Below are positions 22,857-33,480 of a DNA stretch of 64,000 nt, piece after piece. A program made the translations under genes and the position numbers. The stretch is from Paulownia fortunei (taxonomy: Eukaryota > Streptophyta > Magnoliopsida > Lamiales > Paulowniaceae): positions 8,078,060-8,142,059 of the forward strand of contig CM033108.1 in assembly GCA_019321725.1 (NCBI GenBank), read 5' to 3'. How positions within the stretch are numbered: position 1 is the first letter of the stretch; the number at the start of each line of letters is the position of its first letter. Below the pieces are notes generated by a model that was not told the DNA's origin, did no database searches, and saw only the letters and a list, made by a program, of their open reading frames with translations.

Positions 22857-24037
22857 ATATGAATCCCATGACCAGTGTAAATGTGGTGCAAATAGAGCGG
22901 CACTACTAATTTTAATTTAGTCTGAGAATTTATTGTTGATGTTCCAAATTTATTATTTATATTCTTTTTTTTTTTATGTCCGAGATTGAGGCTCTTTATT
23001 CTAAAATATTTTTTTTCTTAAAAATACTGTATTACTTCAAGCAATAATGTGATAACACTGACTTTTAATCTATATTCAAATACACTGGTGTAAATTATAT
23101 ATTTTTTTATTTTTGCATCTTCCATATATAAATTTATTTGGGGAAAATTGGACCATAAATATTAGACAGGTGTATGTTTTTCGATTTTTTAATATTTGGG
23201 ATTCCTATGTAATTTGATCCCACTCTAAACATTAGAAAGAAAGTGCACAAATAGTAAGTAATATTAATTTAAAGCAAAGAAAACCTAAGTGTGCCACTTT
23301 TACTCTATGAAGATCATACAAAAATCAGCTTCAAAACCGGATGCATTTATCAGTTTTATGAATATTTGCTTTTGTAGTTATCAAAAACCATGTCCAGTTG
23401 CATAGGTAATGAGATAAAACATTTTATGTACTCTTTAGACAATGGCTTAATTTCTTTCTTTATTTATTTGAACTTATAAAATTTAATTTTGACCATAGAT
23501 TATAAAATTTGGGGCCATATGAAGCCTTATTGGCCATAAATCAGAAGAAATAAAAGAAATCAGAAGAGTGTGCCCTCCATATCTCTAAGGTTCCAAGAAG
23601 CGGAGAGAGAAATGCAGTTAAAATACAAGAAGAAATATTTTACTCCCACCATTCCAATATCACATCGATTTGGTTTGATTTGGTGCGAGTTTTAAATGAG
23701 AATCGACAAAATAAAAGTTGTGTATCTTTATACTATCACTTTAAAAAGTAGTTAACAGTAGTTGTAAATTACCATTAGCTTAATAAAGAGGATAGTTTGG
23801 AGAAAAAAAAAATCATTTTTGAAATTAGAACCCAAAAAAGAAATATGAGCTGTAAATTTGGCACACAGATAGTATTTATGATGATAATATTATAAAATAG
23901 TAAGTTACAAGAATAATCAGAAAGGTGGATTATTACCTATGTTGATTTAGGCAATTTTATATTATTCCATATTTATCATTTACTTAATTAAATTGTGTTA
24001 AAGGATGCTCAATTTTACAGCTTACATTAGATTGAAT
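22857..24037. other. Intergenic sequence, no gene recognised
   Basis: AT-rich and repetitive-looking, with no coding motif on either strand. Confidence 0.5.
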
Positions 24038-25091
24038 TGTTGGGAATTTTTTAATAGGTGTAATATCAAAATGACTAAAATATTTTTAGTAGAATAACGA
24101 CTATAGTTAAGGCAAAAGTTAAACTCTTTTTCTTTAAAACAAAATTGTTTCGTACTCGGTGGTTATGGGATATGGCAATTGTCTCAAAAATACAACTTAC
24201 TTACTTATTGTGATAGTAGCACTACAAATTAAAAGAACTTTCGAACTATAAAAGGACAAAAGTATTATAGAACTCTCTTAGACTTGAGAGAAAGATAAGA
24301 AGATGATGAATGAATTGAAATGATGAATTTTGGGGGTCTATTTATAAATTTCAAAGAGTTGTGGTGTCAATTCATGAATGTATGCAATTTTCGGTTCTGT
24401 CTGGATCAATCTAAGTCGTACAATTGTATTCTTCTGTGAAGATCTACACCCTTATAGTGAACCCTTTTCCAATGATCAATCTCAATCGTACAATCGCATC
24501 TCTCCAACCGCACATTGTCCTGTCACACGTACGCCAACATGATGAATCTGCCACATCAACGAACACTAGCCACGTCAATGAGCCATTTTGGTTCAATTTT
24601 TAAAAAAATTAAGGCCTCTTAGCTCCTCGCAATGTGCTAAGTGCAAAGTACACATCTAAAGTGTCAATGCAACCTTTACGACGTGTACGTGCGGGCTTAG
24701 ATGGTACTACGCACCTTCTCGTAGCTCCTTAAGTTAGTTAAAGTTAGTTAAAGACCACTATAGTGTATCATATGGGAGCTCCACTTGATTACTCCTTACT
24801 AAAATGAGATTTTATATTTGTAAGACAAAGTTGCTCCACTTTTTCAATATAGGATTGTGACTTTTCACATTCTCAACTTTTCATATTCAACTATTTAAGT
24901 TATTTAAATGTCTTATTTTACCCATTAATTTTTCATTCACCCGAAATTGATTTTGAGAAATCAAATATACTAAACTTATCTACTCACGGCGTAGATTATA
25001 TTTAATCAACTTATATTTATTTTTTTAAAATATAATCTACTTAATAGTCAAAGTTGGGTCGAAACTTTATTTTCAATATCAATTTCTAACA
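24038..25091 (-). repeat. 3' LTR of Copia-B
   Basis: On the minus strand it begins TGTTAGAAATTG directly after the purine tract ATGTGAGGGAT (25092-25102) and ends AATTCCCAACA, 1054 bp. A minus-strand TATAAATAGACC lies at about 24339-24350 and is a plausible LTR promoter. It does not resemble the LTR at 30530-31201. Confidence 0.75.
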
Positions 25092-25102
25092 ATCCCTCAC
25101 AT

Positions 25103-27090
25103 GAATGAAATTAATGCATATGCAGACACTGAAGAGAGTTTATCGAGAAGCTATTGCATCGGGCGAGGTGGCTTGTGGCTTTGAACCTTTCTTAGTAGAA
25201 TACTATCGTATTTATTAGGCTACTCAGTGACGTGATGTCTTGAACTGTTCAGTTGTTTGTGTAAACCAAGACAATAGTATCAATACAATAACTTTTCTAA
25301 TACTTTAAATTCTCACGGGTGTATATAATTTGGCCCTGGACAACATTTTGGATTCATAAGTGTTTCGTTGAAGTGGATATTCTTCACACTAATATAGGTG
25401 ACCTCCTATTCATAGTATTCTATCATACTTTACTTTACAGTATATGAATCATTAAAAGTATATAACTTAATCTCACTATATGTAGCAAGTAACACTTAAC
25501 TATCATAGGAATGGGAGGAAAATTACTACTAAGTGCTTGTTTAAATTTTCATAACTTAGTTATTCCATTGAACAAAGATCTTGGAATTTCCAATCAACAA
25601 GATTGGGTTAGCGCTATGAAAATTCTTTACTTTGTAAGTTTTAGACTCATTCCCCTTGATAAGCAATATACTTGATCTCTACCTAAACCTTTAATTAACG
25701 GATCCGCTAGGTTTTCATTCGATTTCACGTAATCAATGGAAATAACTCTATTTGAGATCAACTGCCTTACGATATTATATTTTCGACGTATATGTCGAGA
25801 CTTATCATTGTACATCCTACTTTGTGCCCTTCCAATAGCTGACTGGCTATCACAATGTATCATAATTGCAGTCACTAGCTTAAGCTAACAAGGAATATCC
25901 TTTAAGAAATTAAGAAGCCATTCTGCTTCTTATCCAAGACTTTGAGTCTTTTGTGACAGTTTTCCAATTTGCATCATTGTACACTTCTAGTATAACTAGA
26001 TATCTAGTATAATGTAATGCATAATATAAGGTTAATCTTAAATGTTTAAGAACCATTATCAATGCCTTCTAATGATCATTGTCTGGATTACTTGTAAACC
26101 TACTCAACTTATTGACTGAGTAAGCAATATCCGGATGTGTGTAGTTCATGATGTACATCAAACCGCCAATTATTCGAGAATATTTTAATTATGATACAGG
26201 CTCACCATGGTTCTTAGTTAAATGCAAACATAAGTCCATCAGTGTTTTTACTCGAAAAATATCATACGTATTAAACTTTATAAGTACTGTCTCACCATAA
26301 TGAGACTGTGTTAGAACAAGTCTCTCAGATATCTTATTAATCTTAATTCCTAACATGACATCTGCTAAGCCTATATCTTTCATATCAAAATATTTTTTTA
26401 ATATTTTCTTAGTATTCATGATTATATCAAGACCATTACCCATAATTAACATGTCGTCTACATATAAATAGACAATAACATAAGCATTTGGTGTGACTTT
26501 TATATAGATGCATTTGTCACATTTGTTGACTTTGAAGCCATTTGACATCATTGTTTTGTCAAATTTCTTATGCCATTATTTTGGCGCTTGTTTAAGTCCA
26601 TATAATGACTTAATTAATATACATATATTTTCTCTCTTGATTATGAGAAACAAACCCTTCGGGTTGTTCCATGTAAGTTCCTTCTTCTAATTCACCATTT
26701 AGAAAGATCGTTCTCACATCCATTTGATGTATCTCAAGGTTATATAGTGCTGCAATTGCAATGAGTACTCTAATAGATGTGATCCTTGTCACTGCTAAAT
26801 ATGTGTCAAATAAGTCAAGTCATTTTTTTTAGTAGAACTCTTTAGCTACTAATCTAACCTTGTACTTATCAATAGATCCATCAGCATTGTATTCCTTTTA
26901 AGGATCCATTTACATCCTAAAAGCTTACTTCCTGATGGGAGATCAACTAACTCCCAAGTATGATTTTGTATAATGGATTTTATTTCACTATTAATAGCTT
27001 CTTTCCAGAATGGAGCTTCTAGACTGGACAATATTTCACTAATTGTCCTTGGTTTATTTTCTAACATGTAAGTTGGAAAATCCATACCAA
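25103..27090 (-). pseudogene. Copia-B reverse transcriptase and RNase H, decayed
   Basis: Minus-strand fragments run from high to low coordinates. RT start is at 26849-27085 (APFWKEAINSEIKSI, then HTWELVDLP and LGCKWILKR). The middle is at 26610-26792 (LEIHQMDVRTIFLNGEL, typical copia with the Asp of motif A). The palm is at 26189-26551, with an intact Y-V-D-D box (VYLYVDDMLIMG), FDMKDIG and LGIKI. RNase H is at 25627-25875 (IMIHCDSQSAI, DKSRHIRRKYN, ENLADPLIKG). At least four frameshifts or stops separate these pieces. The motif set is Ty1/copia. The region between RNase H and the polypurine tract (25103-25626) is the element's 3' untranslated part. Confidence 0.85.
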
Positions 27091-28300
27091 ATGTTTTAGC
27101 TATTTTGATCCTTTTATTGCGTCTTGATTCTTTATCACTTTGATGATTACCATTTTCAGTTACATAAGTTCTTTTATGAGAATCAATTTCTTTCCTTTCT
27201 TGGCAACGAAAGGTATTTTAAAAAAAAACAACATTTCTTGATTCTATAATTGTACATTCATGTACATCGGCAATTGTTGATTTGTGCACAAGAAATCGAT
27301 ATGCACTACTATTATTTGCATATTCAATAAAAATGCAATTGATTATCTTAAGCCTAATTTTAATTTTATTTGGTTTAGGTATTTGGCTAAGTATTTCTAA
27401 CTTAGCCAAATATCCATACACTTTAAGATATTTGTAGGAAGGCTTACAATATTTTCATTACTCATAAGGAGTTTTATTCTTACTGTTGTGTGGTATTTTA
27501 TTAAGAATGTGGTTTGCTGAGAGGACAGCTTCCCCCCACAAATTCTGAGGTAAACTACAGTTTATCAACATAGCATTCATCATCTTCTTAAGAGTATGGT
27601 TTTTGCATACAACAACACTATTTGATTGAGGTGAGTAAGGAGCTATAGTTTGATGAATAATGCCATATTGTGAGCAAAATTGTTCAAATGGAGCTACATA
27701 TTCTCCTCTTCTATCACTATAAATAATTTTTATTTCGTTTGCCCTCATTCTTATAGTTTTTAAAAGCTTTTAGGCCTCATCTTTACTTTAAGAAAGATAC
27801 ACATAATAGTATTTTGTGCAATCATCAATAAAAGTAATGAAATATTTTTTCCCACCGCATAAATTTTAAGTCACATATATCACTATGAATTAATTCTAGA
27901 GGTGTTGTACTTCTTTCCATCGAATGGAATGGTGTTTTGGCCATTTTTGCCTTAACATAACTTTCACACTTATGTTGTAAATCAAACTTAAACGAAGGAA
28001 GTAAATTTAAATTTACTAATATTCACAAAGTGTTAAAATTAACATGTCCTAATCTAATATGCCATAAATTTGAACACTTAATCAAGTAAGAAGAAGATTT
28101 AACTTTATTACTTTCAAAGTTGTGGAGTGCATTCATTACATTATCTTGAACAGTCATTTTTCTAAGTACCCATTTTCTATGAACTGTCCATTTTTAGTAA
28201 GTACAAACTTTTTAGATTAAAACACTAGTCTAAAACTAACTTTAACTAATAAGGAGCCGGACATCAGGTTATTGCAAATGTCTGGGACATGTAGCACATC
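27091..28300 (-). pseudogene. Copia-B integrase, decayed
   Basis: The GAG-pre-integrase signature LWHIRLGHVN lies near 28040-28075. The core start HSDICDLKF (first catalytic Asp) is near 27870-27900, and the second Asp is in YSDRRGEY within 27458-27748. The third catalytic residue, normally Glu in the VVERKN-type motif, is Val (codon 27608-27610, VVVCKN). The integrase tail, reading LAKLEILSQIPKPNKI, is at 27218-27421. The loss of Glu and a frameshift between 27750 and 27840 make it inactive. Confidence 0.85.
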
Positions 28301-29229
28301 AACAAGTGTTATCTCTTTCCCGGGGTCATCTTCAGCACCACTTTACCTGGACCAATAATGTTGGAAGTTTCAGAGTTTCCCATATACAGCTTCCTTCCAT
28401 TAATTGGAATATAAGATGAAAACATATCTTTGTTGGAGCAGATATCGCGTGTTGCACTTGTATCAACCCACCACTCTCCCGGATTATCCACCAAGTTGGC
28501 TTCAAACACGATAGCTGATAGGTCCAGCTCCATTATATCCACTGGTACTGTCTTGTCCTCGATCACATGCAACTTGTTTTGATTGTCTTTCTTAGGAAGT
28601 CGACAATCCTTGGCTTTATGGTTTGACCTGCCATAGTTGTAGCAATTCTCTTTGAACTTCGTTGCCTTCCACGGTTTCAGTCTTTTGTCATGGTGCTTCC
28701 TTTTCTTGCTAGTATTTGGTCCACCAAGTTTGCTCTAGATTCCATAGGTAGCTTACCAGATTTAATTTCAGATTTGCGGTTATCTTCTTCAATCCATAAT
28801 TTGACAATCAAATACTCAAATCTCATTTCTTTTCACTTATGCTTTAGGTAGTTCTTGAAGTCCTTCCACAGAGGTGACATATTCTTAATGATGGCAGCTA
28901 CCTAAAAGGACTCACTGAGTTACATGTCTTCAACATGTATGTTGTGCAAGATTCACTGCAACTCTTGGACTTGAGTCAAGACAGCTTTGGAATCCACCAT
29001 CTTGAAGTCTAAGAATTTGCCTACGATGAATTTCTTCAGGCTAGCATCTTCCGTTTTGCACTTCTTCTCTAGTGATTCCCACAGCTCCTTAGTTGTCTTC
29101 ACTGAGCTATAAACGTTATACAATGTATTATCCAGTCCATTTAGGATATAGTTCCTACATAGAAAGTCACCGTGACCCCAGGCATCGAACGCCCTCCTCT
29201 TTTGAGGATCTTGTTCCTTCTTCCCCAAA
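28301..29229 (-). pseudogene. Copia-B gag C-terminal half and protease, decayed and truncated
   Basis: Gag begins abruptly at about 29229 (GKKEQDPQKRRAFDAW, then DFLCRNYILNGL and ELWESLEKK; 28953-29228), continues with a damaged stretch, and reaches the nucleocapsid zinc knuckle near 28615-28660. There the second Cys is Tyr (C-Y-N-Y-G-R-S-N-H-K-A-K-D-C). The protease follows at 28309-28572: its active site reads W-W-V-D-T-S-A, with Ser (codon 28456-28458) in place of the Gly of the D-T/S-G motif. The N-terminal part of gag and the 5' LTR of this family are missing; a different repeat fragment abuts at 29230. Confidence 0.85.
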
Positions 29230-29967
29230 TGCGTAAGTACTAAATATAGTTTACCTATACTATATATGACGAGCGATTGTAGTGGTAATTGAATAAAATG
29301 CTACAATTACTAAAATTTAACAAAAGCAACTAAAGCCCAATGAGATCGGTGGATTGAATTCAATACTAAAGAGAGTCAAGGCATTGGTTAGCCATCCTAT
29401 GTGGTTATGAACCTAGCTCAAGTGTGATTAGGAATGATGTGGGTTTTGTGAAGGTGGGTCTTCCTAATATATTTGATGCTCTCTCTTGAGTCGAACCAAA
29501 ACTACCCTTAGTAGGCCACCGACACTATCTCTAGCTACGGGTCATCCTACTAAGAATGTCTTGAGCTTTGTGAATTCCACTAGCTTTTGATTTTCACACC
29601 TATAACTATTGCACGTACCTATGTTTATATCTCTATAGAGGTTGGTCTGTGGCAAATACTACCCGATCTATTGCTACAAGCATACCTCTCGATCTTAATT
29701 GCAATAATTAGAATCAACTTAAAATTGTCCAAGTTTCAAAAAGTATTAAAAACATAGTATGTGTTCATCATAATATAAATAACATTCTAATCACAATATA
29801 AGCATCAACTCATAACTCCATTAAGATATTTTCCAAGCCTTGACAAAAGTGGTTTAGTTCATATTGAAAGTAAGCAAGCACCAATATTTTCCAACATCAT
29901 GATTCTTACAAATTTCTCCAAACTAAGCAAAATGAAAGAAGAAATAAAAGTAGAAGATTATAACCAC
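29230..29967. mobile_element. Repeat fragment at the Copia-B/Copia-C join, possible relative of 14418-15631
   Basis: No coding sequence. The segment starts AATGCGTAAGTACT beside the truncated Copia-B gag and ends near AACCACTAAG beside the truncated Copia-C gag. Its start (GCGTAAGTAC...AGTTTACC) and general organisation resemble the insertion at 14418 (ACGCAAGTGCAC...CGTTAACA), but the match is weak by eye and needs an alignment. Confidence 0.35.
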
Positions 29968-30510
29968 TAAGTGCTCCATTTGGAACTGAATTACTGACTG
30001 ACACTATAAGTATGTCCCAACTGTCAAATAATAAACTAAGTAGCAATAAAGCAACCACTTCATCATCAAGTGGTATTTTCATAGTGATGGATTGATTTAT
30101 TAGATTTTGGTACACATTTAGGTGCTCCGTCATGTTTTCACCTTCCTAGTACCTAAGATGAACAATTTTTCTAATAATAGAATCTTTGTTCAATGCATTT
30201 TTCCTCTCAAACATGACCTCCATTTTTTTCCACACACACATCAACCTTTTCCTCATTTACAAAATGATGGAAGATACTATGCTCAAGAAAACATCGAATA
30301 TACTCCACTGCTTTTCTGTGGAGAATATTCCATTCATCATTACTCATTTCTTTTGGTTTGCCAGTATCACCATGCAAGGGCAAATAAAGATCCTTGCAAT
30401 AGAGAAGATCCAACATACTTAGTTTCCAAATAGAGTAGTTTGATCAATTTAATTTGAACATCCCGCCAAAATACGTCGATTCTTTTATTTTTTAATTCGC
30501 AGCCGTAACA
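29968..30510 (-). pseudogene. Copia-C gag, N-terminal part only
   Basis: Minus-strand fragments belong to a copia gag type different from Copia-B. 30207-30416 reads LYCKDLYLPLHGD and EWNILHRKAVEYIRCFL...HSIFHH; 29906-30133 reads TEHLNVYQNLINQS, IPLDDEVVALLLLS and SVSNSVPNGAL. One frameshift lies between them, and upstream (about 30420-30500) the capsid start is readable in another frame (IKLIKLLYLETK). Homology stops after SVPNGAL, near 29968, where the repeat fragment begins, so the rest of gag and all of pol of this family are absent. Confidence 0.8.
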
Positions 30511-30514
30511 ACAT

Positions 30515-30527
30515 GGCTCTGATACCA
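30515..30527 (-). other. Primer binding site of Copia-C (initiator tRNA-Met type)
   Basis: The minus strand reads TGGTATCAGAGCC, an exact match to the canonical initiator tRNA-Met primer site, two bases inside the LTR end at 30530. Confidence 0.85.
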
Positions 30528-30529
30528 TT

Positions 30530-31201
30530 TGTTGGGAAAGAGAGCCAAAATAAATGGCACGTACGCAGCGGAACCAAAAAAAAAATTTCTCACCTGCTGG
30601 ATTGAAAAATGGGACCAAACCAGGAATTTCAGAGAATAATGCAAGAGAGTAAAAAATGACACAAGGATTTTTACATGAAAAATTTTAATCGAAAAAAATT
30701 AACAAGGCCATAGTTAAGACAAAATTTTCACTATATAGTAGGTTTACAAGATCCTCTCTAAACTAGGGGATACACAAATAACTCTAAAGAGAATATCTCA
30801 AAAAATCATAAATATCTCAAATTTCTCAACTTGGAATACCAAAGAAAAATAGGAATATTATTTTAAGAGAGAATGAAAAATTCTTAAAATTTTTATCATT
30901 TTTTCTTCTTTCAAAACACTCTATTTTTCTCTCACTCAACTCTCTTATTTTCTCTTTTTTTTCTTGTGTATTTTTGCTCTATCCTGATAGCTCTATTTAT
31001 AGATAGAATAAATGAGAGAGAGAGAGCACCAAAGATTGCTCTCATTTTTTTTCAATACTTTGGTAACCTTTTTCAAAGGTTGTATCATTTTTTTTTTTTT
31101 GAATGCTTGATAGCCACCACCCTTTTGTAACCTTTTTCAAAGGTTCTGTCATTTTTTCTTCAATATTTGGTAGGCACCCCATGTGGATAGACTTACCAAC
31201 A
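30530..31201 (-). repeat. 5' LTR of Copia-C
   Basis: On the minus strand it begins TGTTGGTAAGTC and ends CTTTCCCAACA, followed by AA and the primer site; 672 bp. A TATAAATAGAGC box lies on the minus strand near 30989-31000. A 64-bp-period repeat of GTAACCTTTTTCAAAGGTT occurs at about 31063 and 31127. No second copy of this LTR was found in the window. Confidence 0.8.
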
Positions 31202-31207
31202 AGCTAA

Positions 31208-31402
31208 CACATTGCTTTTTCTTTTGATGTGTTTGACCTCAAATATATACATGGAGAACCAGTCAGCCCATTGGAGGAGCTGGCTATGAGGGATAATTTT
31301 CTACTTGAAACTGAGCATTGTTGGGAAAACGGACATATTCATTTCTACCAAGAAAATGATGCCCAGTTAGATGAAACTGGAAATTCTCAATGCCTCTTTT
31401 GA
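31208..31402 (+). pseudogene. Open frame next to the pararetrovirus relic, possibly its upstream polyprotein
   Basis: A plus-strand frame free of stops for 64 codons, containing HGEPVSPLEELAMRD. It has protein-like composition and sits where the upstream part of the plus-strand pararetrovirus polyprotein would be if 31.4-32.44 kb has been inverted. It overlaps the end of the minus-strand frame. I cannot identify the domain, so the assignment is inference. Confidence 0.3.
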
Positions 31403-32430
31403 CTGTAAGAATCTCTTTAAAAGTGGTATGGTAATAATAGTTACGAATACAGAAAGTAGCCTTGTAGCAATCTTCTCGCTTTATATCCAATTGCCAAAAT
31501 CTAGTTTTGTGATCAAATTTGGAGAATACCTTGGCTTTGGTCAAATTAGAGAATAGGAAACTTCTGGTCTGTAGAGGAAATTTGTTATCAGCAAGAAAAT
31601 AATTAAGGGGCTTGTAATTGATAACAAGTATCATCTTTCCTCTAATTTTCTCAAAGTACTTATTGGCATAGAATGCCTGACATGCCCAGGGGGATGTAGT
31701 TGGTTCAATCAACCCTTCGTCTTTTAGTTAAGCTAATTCGGCAACAACGAGCGAGTTCTATGTGCTCAGGAGAAATTCTAGGGTGGCTTGCCTTTGTTAG
31801 GTTGATACGGGCATTCTTTTTGAATGGTAGAGATTTCTCTGCAAAAGATGAGAACATTTTTGGAGAAACTCCGTGTAGGATTTTGCACAATAGTACTTCA
31901 CTAGGTGCTCTTGAATGAAAGGTAAAGCATCAATGGAAAAAAATGTTTTTGATGGATATATGGTAGGAAATAAGACTTATACTGGGCTGCATCTGATTTG
32001 GGAATCACCCGTTTTTCCCATAAATGCCTAATGATATCAAACCTGATGATAATATCCTTTCCTAGAAGAGAAGAACCTAGTAATCTGTGGGTAATTGCTA
32101 GTTCTGGGAAGAATCTTATCCATATGGGTTTGCTGATGAGCTTAGTGGAAAAATTCACTATTGGCTACTTGAATATGTTCTGTATGGGTTTCCAGTAGTG
32201 TGCTGGTAGAATTTGGGGTTTAAAGATAGCCAGTGTCAAGAAGAATAGTTATGGGGAAGTCATACTTGTTAGGAATAAGTCTTACATGTATCAATGGTAT
32301 TGAAGGAGCAAGATTGATGACTTGTAGTCAAAGCAAGGGTACAACTCATTCTGTATTTATAACTAACATTACCAATGTATGGGTGAGCCTTTTGCCCTCA
32401 AAACAACACCTTTTTTTCTTTCCGTAAAGT
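31284..32430 (-). pseudogene. Endogenous pararetrovirus relic: protease end and first half of reverse transcriptase
   Basis: This is an old Caulimoviridae (florendovirus-like) copy. On the minus strand, 31284-31712 carries the beginning of a reverse transcriptase with the EPTTSPWACQAF motif, INYKPLN, and a motif-A-like KVFSKFD followed by FWQLDI. These are typical of plant pararetroviruses and unlike the gypsy and copia RTs elsewhere in the window. Upstream (31705-32160) another frame reads LLGKDIIIRFDIIRHL and then NLTKASHPRISPEH, matching the stretch between the viral protease and RT. Several stops and at least two frameshifts break the frame, and homology fades below about 31420, before the RT catalytic box. 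It cannot encode an active enzyme. The other RT half is on the opposite strand at 32455. Confidence 0.8.
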
Positions 32431-32454
32431 AATGGTTAAATTTTTTTAACCTCT

Positions 32455-33480
32455 TGTCCCTGATGCCCTTGTCTACCTAGACCATAACATTTTATTCTCT
32501 GAAGATATCAAGTCCCATGTACATCTTCTCAACCATTTGGCTGATATTCTTTAAAAGTATACGATAATTACAGTTGATCATGAATTTAAAAAATCGTCGG
32601 AATCGCATTGCACCGTATCATTGGTATTGATTTATGATAAAAATAGCGATTTGAAATATTAAACAAAAACTGCACTGCCCTATCAATGTGGTGGTGGTTT
32701 GAAAACTTAAAAATCACATCATAACCACATGGCCCCTTGTGTAAGTTAAGTAGATAGTTAAACTTATTTCTTATTACTTAATATTATCAATTGTTCAATA
32801 GACTTGACCAACTTCCTTCAAAATTCAAACTTTAGCTCTCAACACTCAAAAGTCATTGTATTACATATTATTAATTACTATAATGTAATTTGCACTAAAT
32901 ATTGTCATTTTTATAGTTTTTAAATTTTAATTTTTGTATTTCTATTTTGAAAACACTTCATTATTATTGTTCGGACATCTTTTCAGATCAATTTAAATTA
33001 TTGCTAATATCTTGAAAAATATTTTTTTACAATCACTTAATTTTATTTTTTTTATTGATTGAAACCACCAAACCACCCACAATCTCCTGCAATTGTACCT
33101 TTGATTTACTTAGCAAAAACACAATTTGAAATTAATATTTAGTAAAACTACATATCACAATTTAATTTATAATTAGTAAAAAAAATTATTAAAACGCACC
33201 ATGATCACCTGACCAAACTGAAATTGATTTCTTTGACATGCACATCAAAGATGGCCATGTTCTCCTCAAGCCTCATATCAGGCAAAAACTGTTAAAGTTC
33301 CGTGATGAACAGCTCACAATGCTAGACATCCAACAATTCTTAGGAATTGTAAGTTATATGGCTGATTTCGTACCACGGCTTGCTTCGATCATTAGGCCAC
33401 TACAAGATATGCTCAAGAAAAAAAAAAACCAACGTGGTCTTATACCCAAACAAAAACCATCAAAACTTGAAGTCTCAATA
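32455..33480 (+). pseudogene. Endogenous pararetrovirus relic: second half of reverse transcriptase, split by an insertion
   Basis: On the plus strand, 32461-32575 carries the RT catalytic-box region followed by FSEDIKSHVHLLNHLADIL and a stop. The box reads Y-L-D-H (32474-32485), so the second catalytic aspartate is His. After a 627-bp interruption the same domain resumes at about 33208 (QTEIDFFDMHIKDGHV) and continues through LLKFRDEQLTMLDIQQFLG and YMADFVPRLASIIRPL to about 33430, the thumb/connection part of a caulimovirid RT, then fades. Together with the minus-strand segment it accounts for one RT domain with little overlap. It is non-functional because of the active-site change, stops and the insertion. 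Confidence 0.8.
32581..33207. mobile_element. 627-bp AT-rich insertion in the pararetrovirus relic
   Basis: It separates two consecutive parts of the RT reading frame and is flanked by TGATCA at 32575-32580 and 33202-33207, a possible target duplication. Near its left end are short alternating blocks (GCATTGCACCG, AAAAACTGCACTG, GGTGGTGGTTTG), which recall hAT-type non-autonomous elements, but no clear terminal inverted repeat was found. Confidence 0.5.

Noticed and set aside
30122..30433. Plus-strand frame of 103 codons
   Set aside because: It is opposite the recognisable Copia-C gag on the minus strand.
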